64,000 nt of DNA from Actinomadura latina NBRC 106108 (GTDB lineage: Bacteria; Actinomycetota; Actinomycetes; Streptosporangiales; Streptosporangiaceae), in assembly GCF_001552195.1 (NCBI RefSeq), contig NZ_BCQS01000003.1, positions 620,001-684,000 on the forward strand. The letters are read 5' to 3'. Shown here piece after piece: positions 37,236-44,341 of the stretch. A program made the translations under genes and the position numbers. How positions within the stretch are numbered: position 1 is the first letter of the stretch; the number at the start of each line of letters is the position of its first letter. The notes beneath the pieces were generated by a model. That model ran no database searches and had not been told where the DNA came from. It saw only the letters and a list, made by a program, of their open reading frames with translations.

Positions 37236-37646
37236 TCACAAGGTGAGCATCGTGCGGGTGGCGATGGCCCCGTCCTGGAGTGGTTTCAGGGCCAGGCGCA
37301 TCAGAACCAGCACGTTGTCGTCACCGGCGATGCGGTTGGCACTGACCTTCTCGCAGGTCTGGCACTGATGGATGATCATCCACTCGCCGTCGGGGCGTGC
37401 GGACAGTGTCAGCGGCTCCATGCGCCTCCGGCAGGCGGACGCGCGGTCGCCGGGGACGCGGTGGTCCACGTGCAGGCTGACCAGGCAGTTCGGGCAGTGG
37501 TTGCGGTGAGCGCTGCCCGGCGCGTCCAGGGACACGTCGAGCCGGCACCCGACGCAGCGGAAGGCGCCCGCGCGCCCGCCCTCGGTGTGGAGGACGTCCT
37601 TGCGGCGCTGCGGCCGCCGTTCCCGCGGGTTCTTTCGCCTTGGCAT
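37236..37646 (-). CDS. RNHCP-domain zinc-ribbon protein, copy 2
   Basis: This 136-residue protein starts MPRRKNPRERRPQRRKD and carries the RNHCP signature HRNHCPNCLVSLHVDHRVPGD with the preceding Cys pair (FRCVGCRLDV). A second Cys-x2-Cys follows in HQCQTCEKVSANRIAGDDN, so one or two zinc ribbons are likely. The family name is its motif; no biochemical function is established. The ATG at 37646 lies 1 nt after the stop of the upstream paralogue, so it is translated by coupling; I see no ribosome site of its own. Confidence 0.82.
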   Translation of the reverse strand: MPRRKNPRERRPQRRKDVLHTEGGRAGAFRCVGCRLDVSLDAPGSAHRNHCPNCLVSLHVDHRVPGDRASACRRRMEPLTLSARPDGEWMIIHQCQTCEKVSANRIAGDDNVLVLMRLALKPLQDGAIATRTMLTL

Positions 37647-37647
37647 A

Positions 37648-37983
37648 TCAAAGCGATCCGAACGTTTCGAGAGGGAACGGCGGCTCCGCCAGCGGACGCA
37701 CCGCCATGCGCATGAGGATGAGCTGGTTGTCATCCGCGCACACCGGATTGGACGTGAGCAGGTCGCAGCCCACGCAGCGATGGACGACCATCCAGTCGCC
37801 GGTGCGCAGCACCGCGATGGCGATGGGCATCATGCGCGAACGGCAGTCGCTCCGGCCGCCTTCGATGTGGTCGATGACGTGCTCGGAATGCAGACACGCG
37901 GGACAGTGGTTGCGACGCGTACCGTCAGCGGCGCGGACGGTGACGGTCAGACCGCACTTGACGCAGAGGAAGGTGTCGGACAC
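37648..37983 (-). CDS. RNHCP-domain zinc-ribbon protein, copy 1
   Basis: This 111-residue paralogue of the next gene begins VSDTFLCVKCGLTVTV, then TRRNHCPACLHSEHVIDH, CRSRMMPIAIAVLRTGDW, VVHRCVGCDLLTSNPVCADDN and RMAVRPLAEPPFP. It shares order and spacing of all Cys/His pairs with copy 2. I chose the GTG at 37983 because AAGGAG lies ~6 nt upstream; the long open frame further upstream is Arg-rich and not conserved-looking. The two copies diverge enough to suggest an old duplication with separate roles. Confidence 0.8.
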   Translation of the reverse strand: MSDTFLCVKCGLTVTVRAADGTRRNHCPACLHSEHVIDHIEGGRSDCRSRMMPIAIAVLRTGDWMVVHRCVGCDLLTSNPVCADDNQLILMRMAVRPLAEPPFPLETFGSL

Positions 37984-38148
37984 CCGGAAGCTCCTTGCTG
38001 AGAGTCGTTGAAGACAGCAAGAGGCGGCCGAGCGGTCTCGGCGAACGGCTACAGAATGCGCCGAGTAACGCTCGGCACGGGCTGGGACATAAATCCTCTT
38101 CCTAAGGCACAAGGCCAGGTACATGCGATCTGGTGGACTCGCCAGCGT

Positions 38149-38163
38149 AGACACCGTCCCACG
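38149..38163 (+). repeat. 15-bp direct repeat, left copy
   Basis: AGACACCGTCCCACG occurs here and again at 43140-43154. The two copies flank a 5-kb block with the WhiJ/AbaA-type locus and the restriction-modification genes. It could be an insertion-site duplication, but 15-bp matches can also occur by chance in 64 kb of GC-rich DNA. Confidence 0.4.
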
Positions 38164-38189
38164 CCGCACGCGACTGGTTTTTCCGGAGG

Positions 38190-38564
38190 TCACCAGGTGG
38201 CGGGGAAGAGGCGGTGCTTGAGAAGGCGATCGATCTGGGCGGCGGCCGTCCCGGCGTCGCCGCATAGGGACAGGTAGCCGTGCCGCCCCCGCTGGGCGTC
38301 GTGGTAGGCCCAGGCGCGCCCGGGGACGGCGAGGGCGCTGACCACGATGCCGACGTCCTTGGTCCCGCTCGCGTGGATCCAGAGCAGCGGAGCCGGGACG
38401 GGGAACTCCTCACGCCGGTAGAACTTCACGAACCGCCAGCCCTGGGGTGCGAGCGCCGCAGCGAGGTCGTCCAGATACCGCGTGGCCGTCTGGTGTCCCA
38501 GCCGTGTGCGCCACCGCAGTAGGTGACGCTCCGCGCGGACGGCTATATCCCGCACTTCGCCCAC
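38190..38564 (-). CDS. Hypothetical protein of the HATPase operon
   Basis: This 124-residue protein contains VRAERHLLRWRTRLGHQTATRYLDDLAAALAPQGWRFV in two stretches, then KFYRREEFPVPAPLLWIHASG and an Ala/Gly-rich end. I do not recognise the family. The GTG at 38564 has AAGGAGG 9 nt upstream. Its start overlaps the end of the HATPase gene by 22 bp, so it is translated with it. Similar small genes often sit beside RsbW-like genes in XRE/DUF397 loci of Streptomyces. Confidence 0.6.
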   Translation of the reverse strand: MGEVRDIAVRAERHLLRWRTRLGHQTATRYLDDLAAALAPQGWRFVKFYRREEFPVPAPLLWIHASGTKDVGIVVSALAVPGRAWAYHDAQRGRHGYLSLCGDAGTAAAQIDRLLKHRLFPATW

Positions 38565-38956
38565 GCCAGCTTCCCTCCTTCCACCAGCGGCCGTGTCCCC
38601 CAGTCATGGGCGAGACCGGCCACCATCCGGAGTCCGCGCCCGCTGATCGCCGCGTGGTTCTCCGGCTTGACCACCGGCTGCCCGTCACCGCCGTCCCGGA
38701 CCTCGATGGTGGGCAGGCAGTCGCGCTGGTCCTGGAACACGCGCAGGACGATCGGGCCCTCCCCATGCATCAGCGCGTTCGTGACCAGCTCGGAGACGAT
38801 GAGCCGCCCGGTGTAGTCGTCGGCGATGCCCCAAGCCCCGAACCGCTCGGCGACGAAACGCCGCGCCTCGGCCGGCGCGTGCTCGTCCGGTTCGAGGATG
38901 AGCGTCGAAACGCCCTCGCCGCACATTGCGGCCACTCCCTTTGTGAATTGATTCAT
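38543..38956 (-). CDS. RsbW-like HATPase (AbaA/WhiJ-locus type)
   Basis: This 137-residue GHKL ATP-binding protein is of the anti-sigma-factor kinase type (HATPase_c_3). It shows FVAERFGAWGIADDYTGRL, VSELVTNALMHGEG (N box), EVRDGGDGQP (G1 box) and GRGLRMVAGLAHDWG (G2 box). It may bind a sigma factor or a partner regulator in the cytoplasm. The ATG at 38956 follows GGAG; another ATG at 38971 is possible. It is divergent from an XRE-DUF5753 gene with DUF397 genes behind it, the arrangement known from abaA/whiJ-type loci in Streptomyces. Confidence 0.85.
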   Translation of the reverse strand: MNQFTKGVAAMCGEGVSTLILEPDEHAPAEARRFVAERFGAWGIADDYTGRLIVSELVTNALMHGEGPIVLRVFQDQRDCLPTIEVRDGGDGQPVVKPENHAAISGRGLRMVAGLAHDWGTRPLVEGGKLAWAKCGI

Positions 38957-39161
38957 TGCCCAGCACTCCATCCCGTCCGATTTGCCCGACAGGTTGCGAA
39001 AACCAATTCCGCTATGACCGTTTCGCGGGGAACTGTCAAAAGATCCGCATCGAACATGGCGACTCTTTTTCTGTCATCCCCTGGCCGAGCATCGCGCACA
39101 GTGTCATGCTGGGAAATGCGAAAGGAACCCCACAAGGCAACCTCGGACCATGGCCCCCGAC

Positions 39162-39191
39162 CACTGGTCGTCACTGGTCATGGCTGGTCAA
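39162..39191 (+). repeat. Three 10-bp iterons before the XRE gene
   Basis: CACTGGTCGT, CACTGGTCAT and GGCTGGTCAA follow one another with an exact 10-bp pitch, directly upstream of the ribosome site of the XRE gene. One helical turn per unit places them on one DNA face, so a protein operator is plausible, most simply for the XRE protein itself. Confidence 0.6.
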
Positions 39192-39202
39192 AGGGAGAAG
39201 TC

Positions 39203-40015
39203 ATGCCGCAACCCCCGAAGCGACTCACCCCGTCGAACAGCGCCCTCGACCTGTTCGGATCAGAAGTCCGCAGATACCGCGTGCTCGCGAACTACAGCAT
39301 CAAGCAGCTCGCCGACAAGATCCTTTACAGCCCGTCCTTCATCGGCGCCGTCGAACGCGCCGAATGCCACTGCGAACGAAACTTCGCCGAACACTGCGAC
39401 GCCTCCCTCGACACCAAGCAGGCCCTCGCCCACCTCCACGACGGCCTGTTCGGCGACAAGAAGGACGGCTTCCCCGAGTGGTTCCGCAAGTGGCCCGGCG
39501 TCGAGGAGGAAACGCGGACCCTCAAGGTCTACGAGCCGCAGGTCGTCTACGGCCTCCTCCAGACCGAGGAGTACGCGAGCACGCTACTCTTCGGCGACAG
39601 AGAGGCGATCGACGCGAGAATGGCCCGGCAGGCGATCCTCACGCGCACCGCGCCGCCACCACCGCGCCTGATCTACCTGCTGCCCGAGACCGTGCTTTGG
39701 AACGACGTGGGCGGGCCAGAGGTGATGCGTGCCCAGCTCCAGCGTCTTTCGGGTGCAGTTGGGCCCCGCCTCAGCGTCCAAGTGGTTCCCAATGGGGCAA
39801 CGCATCCAAGCAACGGAACGTTCACGCTTGCGACGCTGCCGAGCGGAGAGGAGATCGCTTACGTGGCGACTGCTGCTCGTGGCATCATGATGGAGGCGCG
39901 AGCGGACATCTGTAGGCTAAAGGAGCGATTTGACGCGATCTGGACACAGGCGCTCCCGGCCAACCTGTCCGTCGAGCTGATCAATCGCACAATCGAAGAG
40001 AAGTGGTCTTCATGA
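39203..40015 (+). CDS. XRE-family regulator with DUF5753 (WhiJ-like)
   Basis: The 270-residue protein has an XRE HTH at ~15-70 (LFGSEVRRYRVLANYSIKQL, cut here, and ADKILYSPSFIGAVERAE). It is followed by DUF5753 (~90-265) with VYEPQVVYGLLQTEEYASTL, RLIYLLPETVLWNDVGG and VQVVPNGATHPSNGTF. This is the WhiJ-like architecture that partners with small DUF397 proteins to repress development or antibiotic genes until a signal releases it. The ribosome site AAGGGAGAAG precedes the ATG. The stop overlaps the first DUF397 gene (ATGA). Confidence 0.92.
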   Translation: MPQPPKRLTPSNSALDLFGSEVRRYRVLANYSIKQLADKILYSPSFIGAVERAECHCERNFAEHCDASLDTKQALAHLHDGLFGDKKDGFPEWFRKWPGVEEETRTLKVYEPQVVYGLLQTEEYASTLLFGDREAIDARMARQAILTRTAPPPPRLIYLLPETVLWNDVGGPEVMRAQLQRLSGAVGPRLSVQVVPNGATHPSNGTFTLATLPSGEEIAYVATAARGIMMEARADICRLKERFDAIWTQALPANLSVELINRTIEEKWSS

Positions 40016-40197
40016 AGCGAGAACTCGCTTGGCGCAAGTCGAGTCGCAGCAGCAGTGATGGTGATCAGTGCGTCGAACTTGCCAAGGTAGAGCACGGGGT
40101 TGCCATTCGGGACTCGAAGGATCCACAAGGTCCGGTTCTCGCCACCTCCCGCGACGCCTTGCGTGACGCCATTCGTCGTGTGCATGTGACCTCATGA
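40012..40197 (+). CDS. DUF397 protein 1
   Basis: This 61-residue protein begins MKRELAWRKSSRSSSDGDQC and contains VELAKVEHGVAIRDSKDP followed by LATSRDALRDAIRRV. This is the full DUF397 pattern (WRKSSxS...C/V-E...VAVRDSKDP). DUF397 proteins are small partners of XRE-DUF5753 regulators. Start and stop both overlap neighbours by ATGA. Confidence 0.92.
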   Translation: MKRELAWRKSSRSSSDGDQCVELAKVEHGVAIRDSKDPQGPVLATSRDALRDAIRRVHVTS

Positions 40198-40373
40198 CGC
40201 GAACGACTTGGCGTAAGTCGCGCCGCAGCGGTAGTTCCGGCGGCGACTGTGCCGAGTTGGCCGACGCGAAGGATGGCGTGGCCGTGCGGGACTCGAAGGA
40301 CCCGGACGGGGCGGTCCTGCTCGTTCCGCGTCCGGTCCTGCGGGCGGCCCTTCGCGGCCTGATCGGCCGTTAG
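40194..40373 (+). CDS. DUF397 protein 2
   Basis: This 59-residue protein reads MTRTTWRKSRRSGSSGGDC, then AELADAKDGVAVRDSKDPDG, cut here, and a C-terminus of LVPRPVLRAALRGLIGR. It is a second full DUF397 domain, paralogous to the gene before it, with the start overlapping that gene's stop by ATGA. Tandem DUF397 genes behind one XRE gene are seen in other actinomycetes, perhaps with one repressing and one relieving partner. Confidence 0.9.
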   Translation: MTRTTWRKSRRSGSSGGDCAELADAKDGVAVRDSKDPDGAVLLVPRPVLRAALRGLIGR

Positions 40374-40560
40374 GCCCGGCGGCTACTCATCCTCCGGCCG
40401 ATCCAACGATCTGACGGCGAACGGAATGGGACGCGGATGTCGGCCGGCATGGCCCGCCGGCAGCGGGATCAGCCGGTCGGTACTACGTTGCGTGCACGCC
40501 GAGGACCGGCGGAGGCTGCCAGTGTGGCGGCGCGGTGGTGTGTCACAGGGGGCGTCTACG

Positions 40561-42243
40561 ATGAAGGCCATGCTGACGGAGCCGAGTGGGAGTCTCTCCG
40601 ACACGACGCCGAGCGCAGGCGGCGCGCCGGTGCAGTACGGGGAAGTCTTCACCCGGCGATGGATCGTTGAACTGATCCTCGATCTCTGCGGCTACTCCGT
40701 GGACACGGACCTGACAACGAAGAGGCTCGTAGAGCCTGCCATAGGCTCCGGTGCCTTCCTCATGCCGGTCTTGGACCGACTGTGCGAAGCCAAGGAGAAG
40801 TACTCGCCCGACGGGCCTTGGGATGAGTTGCTTCCCGCCATCCTCGCCATGGACGTCCAACCTGGGCATGTGCGCAATTGCCGGCGGCTCGTCGTGGAAC
40901 GACTCACCAGGGCGGGGTGCCCGGCTGAAGCCGCGAACCGACTTGCGGTCGCCTGGGTATGGGAAGGGGATTTTCTGCTCGACAAGGTCGTCGGCGGCGT
41001 GGATTATGTGGTTGGGAACCCACCGTACATTCGCATCGAAGACGTGGCTCCCGGCCTTCTTGCCGCGTACCGGCGGGCCTGCCCCACTATGGGAGGCAGG
41101 GCTGATGTTTACATTGGCTTTTTCGAGCGCGGCCTCGACCTACTCGGTGAAGGCGGCACTCTGGCGTTCATCTGTGCTGACCGCTGGATGCGGAACCAGT
41201 ACGGACGCCGCTTGCGAGAGAAGATCGTCAAGGGTGGTTTCGCCGTCGACTCCTGCTTGGTGATGCACGATGTCGCTGCGTTCGAGAACGAGGTGTCCGC
41301 CTATCCGGCGATCACGGTTCTCACGCGTGGACCGCAAGGCGATGTGGGCATCGGCGAGGCGGGCGAGACCTTCGACTTCGAAGCCGCCGCGGACTTCGCG
41401 AACTGGTCGAGCCTCCGGACGCGTAACCCCCTCCATGGCGCAGCCGTACGGGGGTCACGCCTGCCGCATTGGCACCGCACCGCCGACTCGTGGCCGGATG
41501 GAACTCCCGAGGCCCTGGCGTGGCTTGAGGATTTGCAGGACCGGCATCCGCCGCTCGAAGATCGCGAGGCCGGCACTCGGATAGGGATCGGTGTCGCGAC
41601 CGGAGCCGACGCGGTTTACATCACGCAGGACGCCGGGGCGGCCGAACCGGAACGTATGCTGCCGCTCGCCATGTCCGCCGACGTGAAGAGCGGCACCTAT
41701 GGCTGGACGGGACATTACCTGGTCAACCCATGGGACGACGATGGTCTCGTCGACTTGGACGAATGGCCGCGGTTGTCCGAGTACCTCAGCCGGAACGCGA
41801 CCGCCGTCCTGCGCCGTTCGATCTCGAAGCGGTCACCTGCGAGTTGGTTCCGCACCATCGACCGCGTCACGTCGTCTCTCACCGACCGGCCGAAGCTTCT
41901 TCTTGAAGACATGAAGCGGCAGCCGAATCCCGTCCTGGAGCCGGGCGGCCACTACCCGCACCACAATCTCTACTACCTGGTGTCTCAGGAGTGGAACCTG
42001 GAGGTCTTGGGCGGCCTCCTCCTCTCTGAGGTGGTAGAGCGCCAGATCGCAGCATACTGTGTGAAGATGCGCGGTAACACCCTGCGCTTTCAGGCTCAGT
42101 ATCTCCGCAGGGTGCATGCTCCGCGGCCTGCGGAGATCTCTGCGGACATAGCAGATGAGCTTGTTGTGGCGTTCAGGGCTCGCGATAGGGCCGCAGCCAC
42201 GGCCGCAGCGCTGGCTGCCTACAAGTTGAGCGCGCTTCCCTAG
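40561..42243 (+). CDS. Type II N6-adenine DNA methyltransferase (Eco57I/PaeR7I type)
   Basis: This 560-residue modification enzyme has motif I LVEPAIGSGAFLMPVL, motif IV DYVVGNPPYIRIED (catalytic NPPY, adenine-N6), FICADRWMRNQYGRRLRE, and a C-terminal target-recognition region with HNLYYLV and LRFQAQYLRR. Its length and neighbour fit M.PaeR7I-like enzymes that protect the adenine of CTCGAG. I use the ATG at 40561, about 8 nt after GGGGGC; an ATG 9 nt later is possible. Base composition is clearly less GC-rich than flanking genes, a sign of transfer. The restriction gene follows by 28 nt. Confidence 0.9.
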   Translation: MKAMLTEPSGSLSDTTPSAGGAPVQYGEVFTRRWIVELILDLCGYSVDTDLTTKRLVEPAIGSGAFLMPVLDRLCEAKEKYSPDGPWDELLPAILAMDVQPGHVRNCRRLVVERLTRAGCPAEAANRLAVAWVWEGDFLLDKVVGGVDYVVGNPPYIRIEDVAPGLLAAYRRACPTMGGRADVYIGFFERGLDLLGEGGTLAFICADRWMRNQYGRRLREKIVKGGFAVDSCLVMHDVAAFENEVSAYPAITVLTRGPQGDVGIGEAGETFDFEAAADFANWSSLRTRNPLHGAAVRGSRLPHWHRTADSWPDGTPEALAWLEDLQDRHPPLEDREAGTRIGIGVATGADAVYITQDAGAAEPERMLPLAMSADVKSGTYGWTGHYLVNPWDDDGLVDLDEWPRLSEYLSRNATAVLRRSISKRSPASWFRTIDRVTSSLTDRPKLLLEDMKRQPNPVLEPGGHYPHHNLYYLVSQEWNLEVLGGLLLSEVVERQIAAYCVKMRGNTLRFQAQYLRRVHAPRPAEISADIADELVVAFRARDRAAATAAALAAYKLSALP

Positions 42244-42271
42244 CTTTCGCCTCCTCCCCCCGGAGTAGTCC

Positions 42272-42991
42272 ATGGGCCATACGGCCGAGCAAAGAGTGCA
42301 GCTTGCTCTTGAGCACTGGGTTCAAGTGCGTCGTGAGCAGCAAGAGAAGTCCAGAGCCAGCGGCAATGCTCAGGAGGGCAACCGGTCAGCGGTCACTGGT
42401 GCTGGGCATCTCGACGGGCTGAACACCCTGATCGTGGACGAGATACGGAGCACAGGTGCGTCCGGCCTGGAAATCCGAACCAATCGAAAGGCCACCCTGC
42501 CGGGGTACTACCGGCCGTCCAAGGCATGGGATCTGCTCGTACTCCAGCACGGCTGCCCCGTACTCGTCGTAGAGTACAAATCGATGAAGGGAAGCGAAGG
42601 AAAGAACCTCAATAATCGTGCTGACGAGATATTCGGGATGGCCGAGGATCTTCGGCAGGCGGAACTCAACGGGCGGCTCTTGCGGAATCTGCGTCGAGCC
42701 TATGTATTCGTTATGGGCCTCACCCCCGAGAGCCTCAACCCGGTGGAGGTGCAGACCGCTTTCGGTGGAGCCGACCCGATCTTTGATGGGCGCTCCTACT
42801 TCGAACGTTCGGTGATCATGTGCCATCGGATGCGCGAGTCGGGTCTATTCCACCTGACCTGGGCCGTCGGCGTCCGGGAGGATCCGGTCAGTTGGTACGA
42901 GCCGAACCCTGAAGTCGGATGGCGGCGCTTTGCCACGGATCTGCACGGGGCCTTCGGCGGCAATGTCCCCGTGCCTCCAGAAGTCCCCTGA
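42272..42991 (+). CDS. Type II restriction endonuclease, PaeR7I/XhoI family
   Basis: This 239-residue endonuclease matches PaeR7I/XhoI features: GNRSAVTGAGHLDGLNTLI, LPGYYRPSKAWDLLVL, NNRADEIFGMAEDL and YVFVMGLTPES. The PD-(D/E)xK site is visible as the Asp in AWDLLVL and Glu-x-Lys in VVEYKSMKG. The family recognises CTCGAG; that specificity is an inference for this copy. The gene is complete, follows its methyltransferase, and ends at a hairpin. CTCGAG occurs in this window (for example 21331, 26986, 60426), so the host needs the methylase. Confidence 0.9.
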   Translation: MGHTAEQRVQLALEHWVQVRREQQEKSRASGNAQEGNRSAVTGAGHLDGLNTLIVDEIRSTGASGLEIRTNRKATLPGYYRPSKAWDLLVLQHGCPVLVVEYKSMKGSEGKNLNNRADEIFGMAEDLRQAELNGRLLRNLRRAYVFVMGLTPESLNPVEVQTAFGGADPIFDGRSYFERSVIMCHRMRESGLFHLTWAVGVREDPVSWYEPNPEVGWRRFATDLHGAFGGNVPVPPEVP

Positions 42992-42994
42992 CCC

Positions 42995-43020
42995 CCTGAC
43001 GTACAGCGCCGCACGTCAGG
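42995..43020 (+). terminator. Hairpin after the restriction gene
   Basis: CCTGACGT and ACGTCAGG form an 8-bp stem with a 10-nt loop 3 nt after the stop codon. Confidence 0.55.
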
Positions 43021-43139
43021 ACCGAACTGCGGCTACCTCACGGGGACCATGCCCGCGACCTGATGATCGCGGCGGCCTTCCTGCCTTCCATCCCATGACC
43101 CACCGCCGCGGAGATGACGGCGAGGCCCCACTCGACTAG

Positions 43140-43154
43140 AGACACCGTCCCACG
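43140..43154 (+). repeat. 15-bp direct repeat, right copy
   Basis: Same AGACACCGTCCCACG as at 38149-38163, here 149 nt after the restriction gene. See the left copy for what it may mean and the caution about chance matches. Confidence 0.4.
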
Positions 43155-43174
43155 AGTGCAGAGGGCTGCACGGG

Positions 43175-43486
43175 TCAGTCGTTGGCCGGGCCGCCAGGCG
43201 GCTCACTCGAGGCCGGTACTCGGATCTCGGCCTCCAGCCGGTATCGGAGACCGGGCGAGAGTTCGTCCAGTAGCCGCCTTCTGGAACGCACCGGCATCGA
43301 CCGCAAGATCTGGACCGCCTTCGGCAGGTCGATGAGTTCCAGCACGGCTGCGGCCCGCCGCGCGGACATCCGCCCCAGCACCTCGACGCAGTCGCTCGTC
43401 TTCAAACGCTTGAAGAAGTGCTGGGCGATGCTCTCGGCGGCCTGAGCAGCGTCTTCGGACCGGTAGTTGACGAACACGCCAGTCAT
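43175..43486 (-). CDS. TIR-like N-terminus joined to MgtE_N-like repeats
   Basis: The 103-residue protein begins MTGVFVNYRSEDAAQAAE, the first beta strand and loop of a TIR domain. Instead of the rest of a TIR domain, it continues with helical repeats (VEVLGRMSARRAAAVLELID, cut here, and KAVQILRSMPVRSRRRLL) that look like the MgtE N-terminal motif, then a Pro-rich tail. It may be a deletion remnant of a longer gene or a real small protein. The ATG at 43486 is preceded by GGAGA. I do not propose a function. Confidence 0.45.
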   Translation of the reverse strand: MTGVFVNYRSEDAAQAAESIAQHFFKRLKTSDCVEVLGRMSARRAAAVLELIDLPKAVQILRSMPVRSRRRLLDELSPGLRYRLEAEIRVPASSEPPGGPAND

Positions 43487-43612
43487 TCTCCGAAGGATAA
43501 TCCGCGGACCATCCGAGGAAGTGTCTTTCGCGGATCGAGCCTGCGGGCCGATGAAACCGGGTGAAGCCGTGGTGAAAGAAGGGTGAAAGCGGGGGGCTTC
43601 AGAGTCTTCGGC

Positions 43613-44077
43613 ATGGTGATGGGAACTGGGCAGACGGCCATTTCGGTGGTCGGGCTGCGGAAGGTGTTCGGGGAGAAGGTCGTCCTCGACATGATCGATC
43701 TCGAGGTGGCGCGCGGGACGGTGTTCTCGCTGCTCGGGCCCAATGGGGCGGGCAAGACGACGGCCGTGCGGATCCTGTCGACGCTGATCCGGGCGGACGG
43801 GGGCGAGGCGCGGGTCGCCGGGTGCGATCCGGTGCGGAACCCCGACGGGGTGCGCAGGGCGATCGGGGTCACGGGGCAGTACTCGGCGGTGGATGGGCTG
43901 CTCACCGGGCGGGAGAACCTCATCCTGATGGCGGACCTGCATCATCTGGGGAAGGCCGCTGGGCGGCGGAGCCGGCGCAGCGCGACGAGCGCTCGGGTGA
44001 CCTGCGGCCCCTTCAGCATGAACGTGGTTCGGACTCGTCCGGCCCCAGCCGGTACCCGGTCGGCGTGCTCTCGATGA
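43613..44077 (+). pseudogene. Truncated DrrA-like ABC transporter ATPase
   Basis: The first ~120 residues are a normal daunorubicin-resistance-type ATPase: VGLRKVFGEKVVLDMIDLEV, Walker A LGPNGAGKTTAVRIL, GVTGQYSAVDGLLTGRENL and LMADLHHLGKAAGRR. Homology stops there, at about 43975. The signature motif, Walker B and H-loop are absent; the frame runs on as meaningless sequence to 44077. The missing part includes everything needed for ATP hydrolysis. The break lies next to the break of the convergent regulator gene, pointing to a single deletion. Confidence 0.8.
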
Positions 44078-44297
44078 CGTCGGCGCCCAGCGCCGACCGA
44101 GCGCGCGAGACCACGACCTGGAGCGCCTTCACCGGGTTCTCCGGACGCTCGCCGTCCGCCCACAGGCTCTCGGCCAGGCGCACGGCGGACACGCCGCCGC
44201 GCGGCCCACCGGCGAGCAGCGCGAGGAGGTCGCGGACCCGCGGACTCGTGACGTCCCGCCCGCGGCACGCGACCCGCGACAGCAGGGTCAGCTCCAC
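44013..44297 (-). pseudogene. Truncated BTAD/OmpR-type regulator (SARP/AfsR-like N-terminus)
   Basis: Only the winged-helix DNA-binding part remains (94 residues): VELTLLSRVACRGRDVTSP, LLALLAGGPRGGVSAVRLAE, SLWADGERPENPVKALQVVV, cut here, and VIESTPTGYRLGPDESE. Normal proteins of this kind continue for hundreds of residues through BTAD and NB-ARC/TPR or LuxR parts. The frame ends right after GPDESE. The start GTG at 44297 has TACGCT 6 nt upstream, so the leaderless promoter is intact. It faces the truncated ABC ATPase. Confidence 0.75.
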
Positions 44298-44341
44298 GGG
44301 GACAGCGTAGGGCGCGTCCTGCGAACGTGATCGATCGCGAT

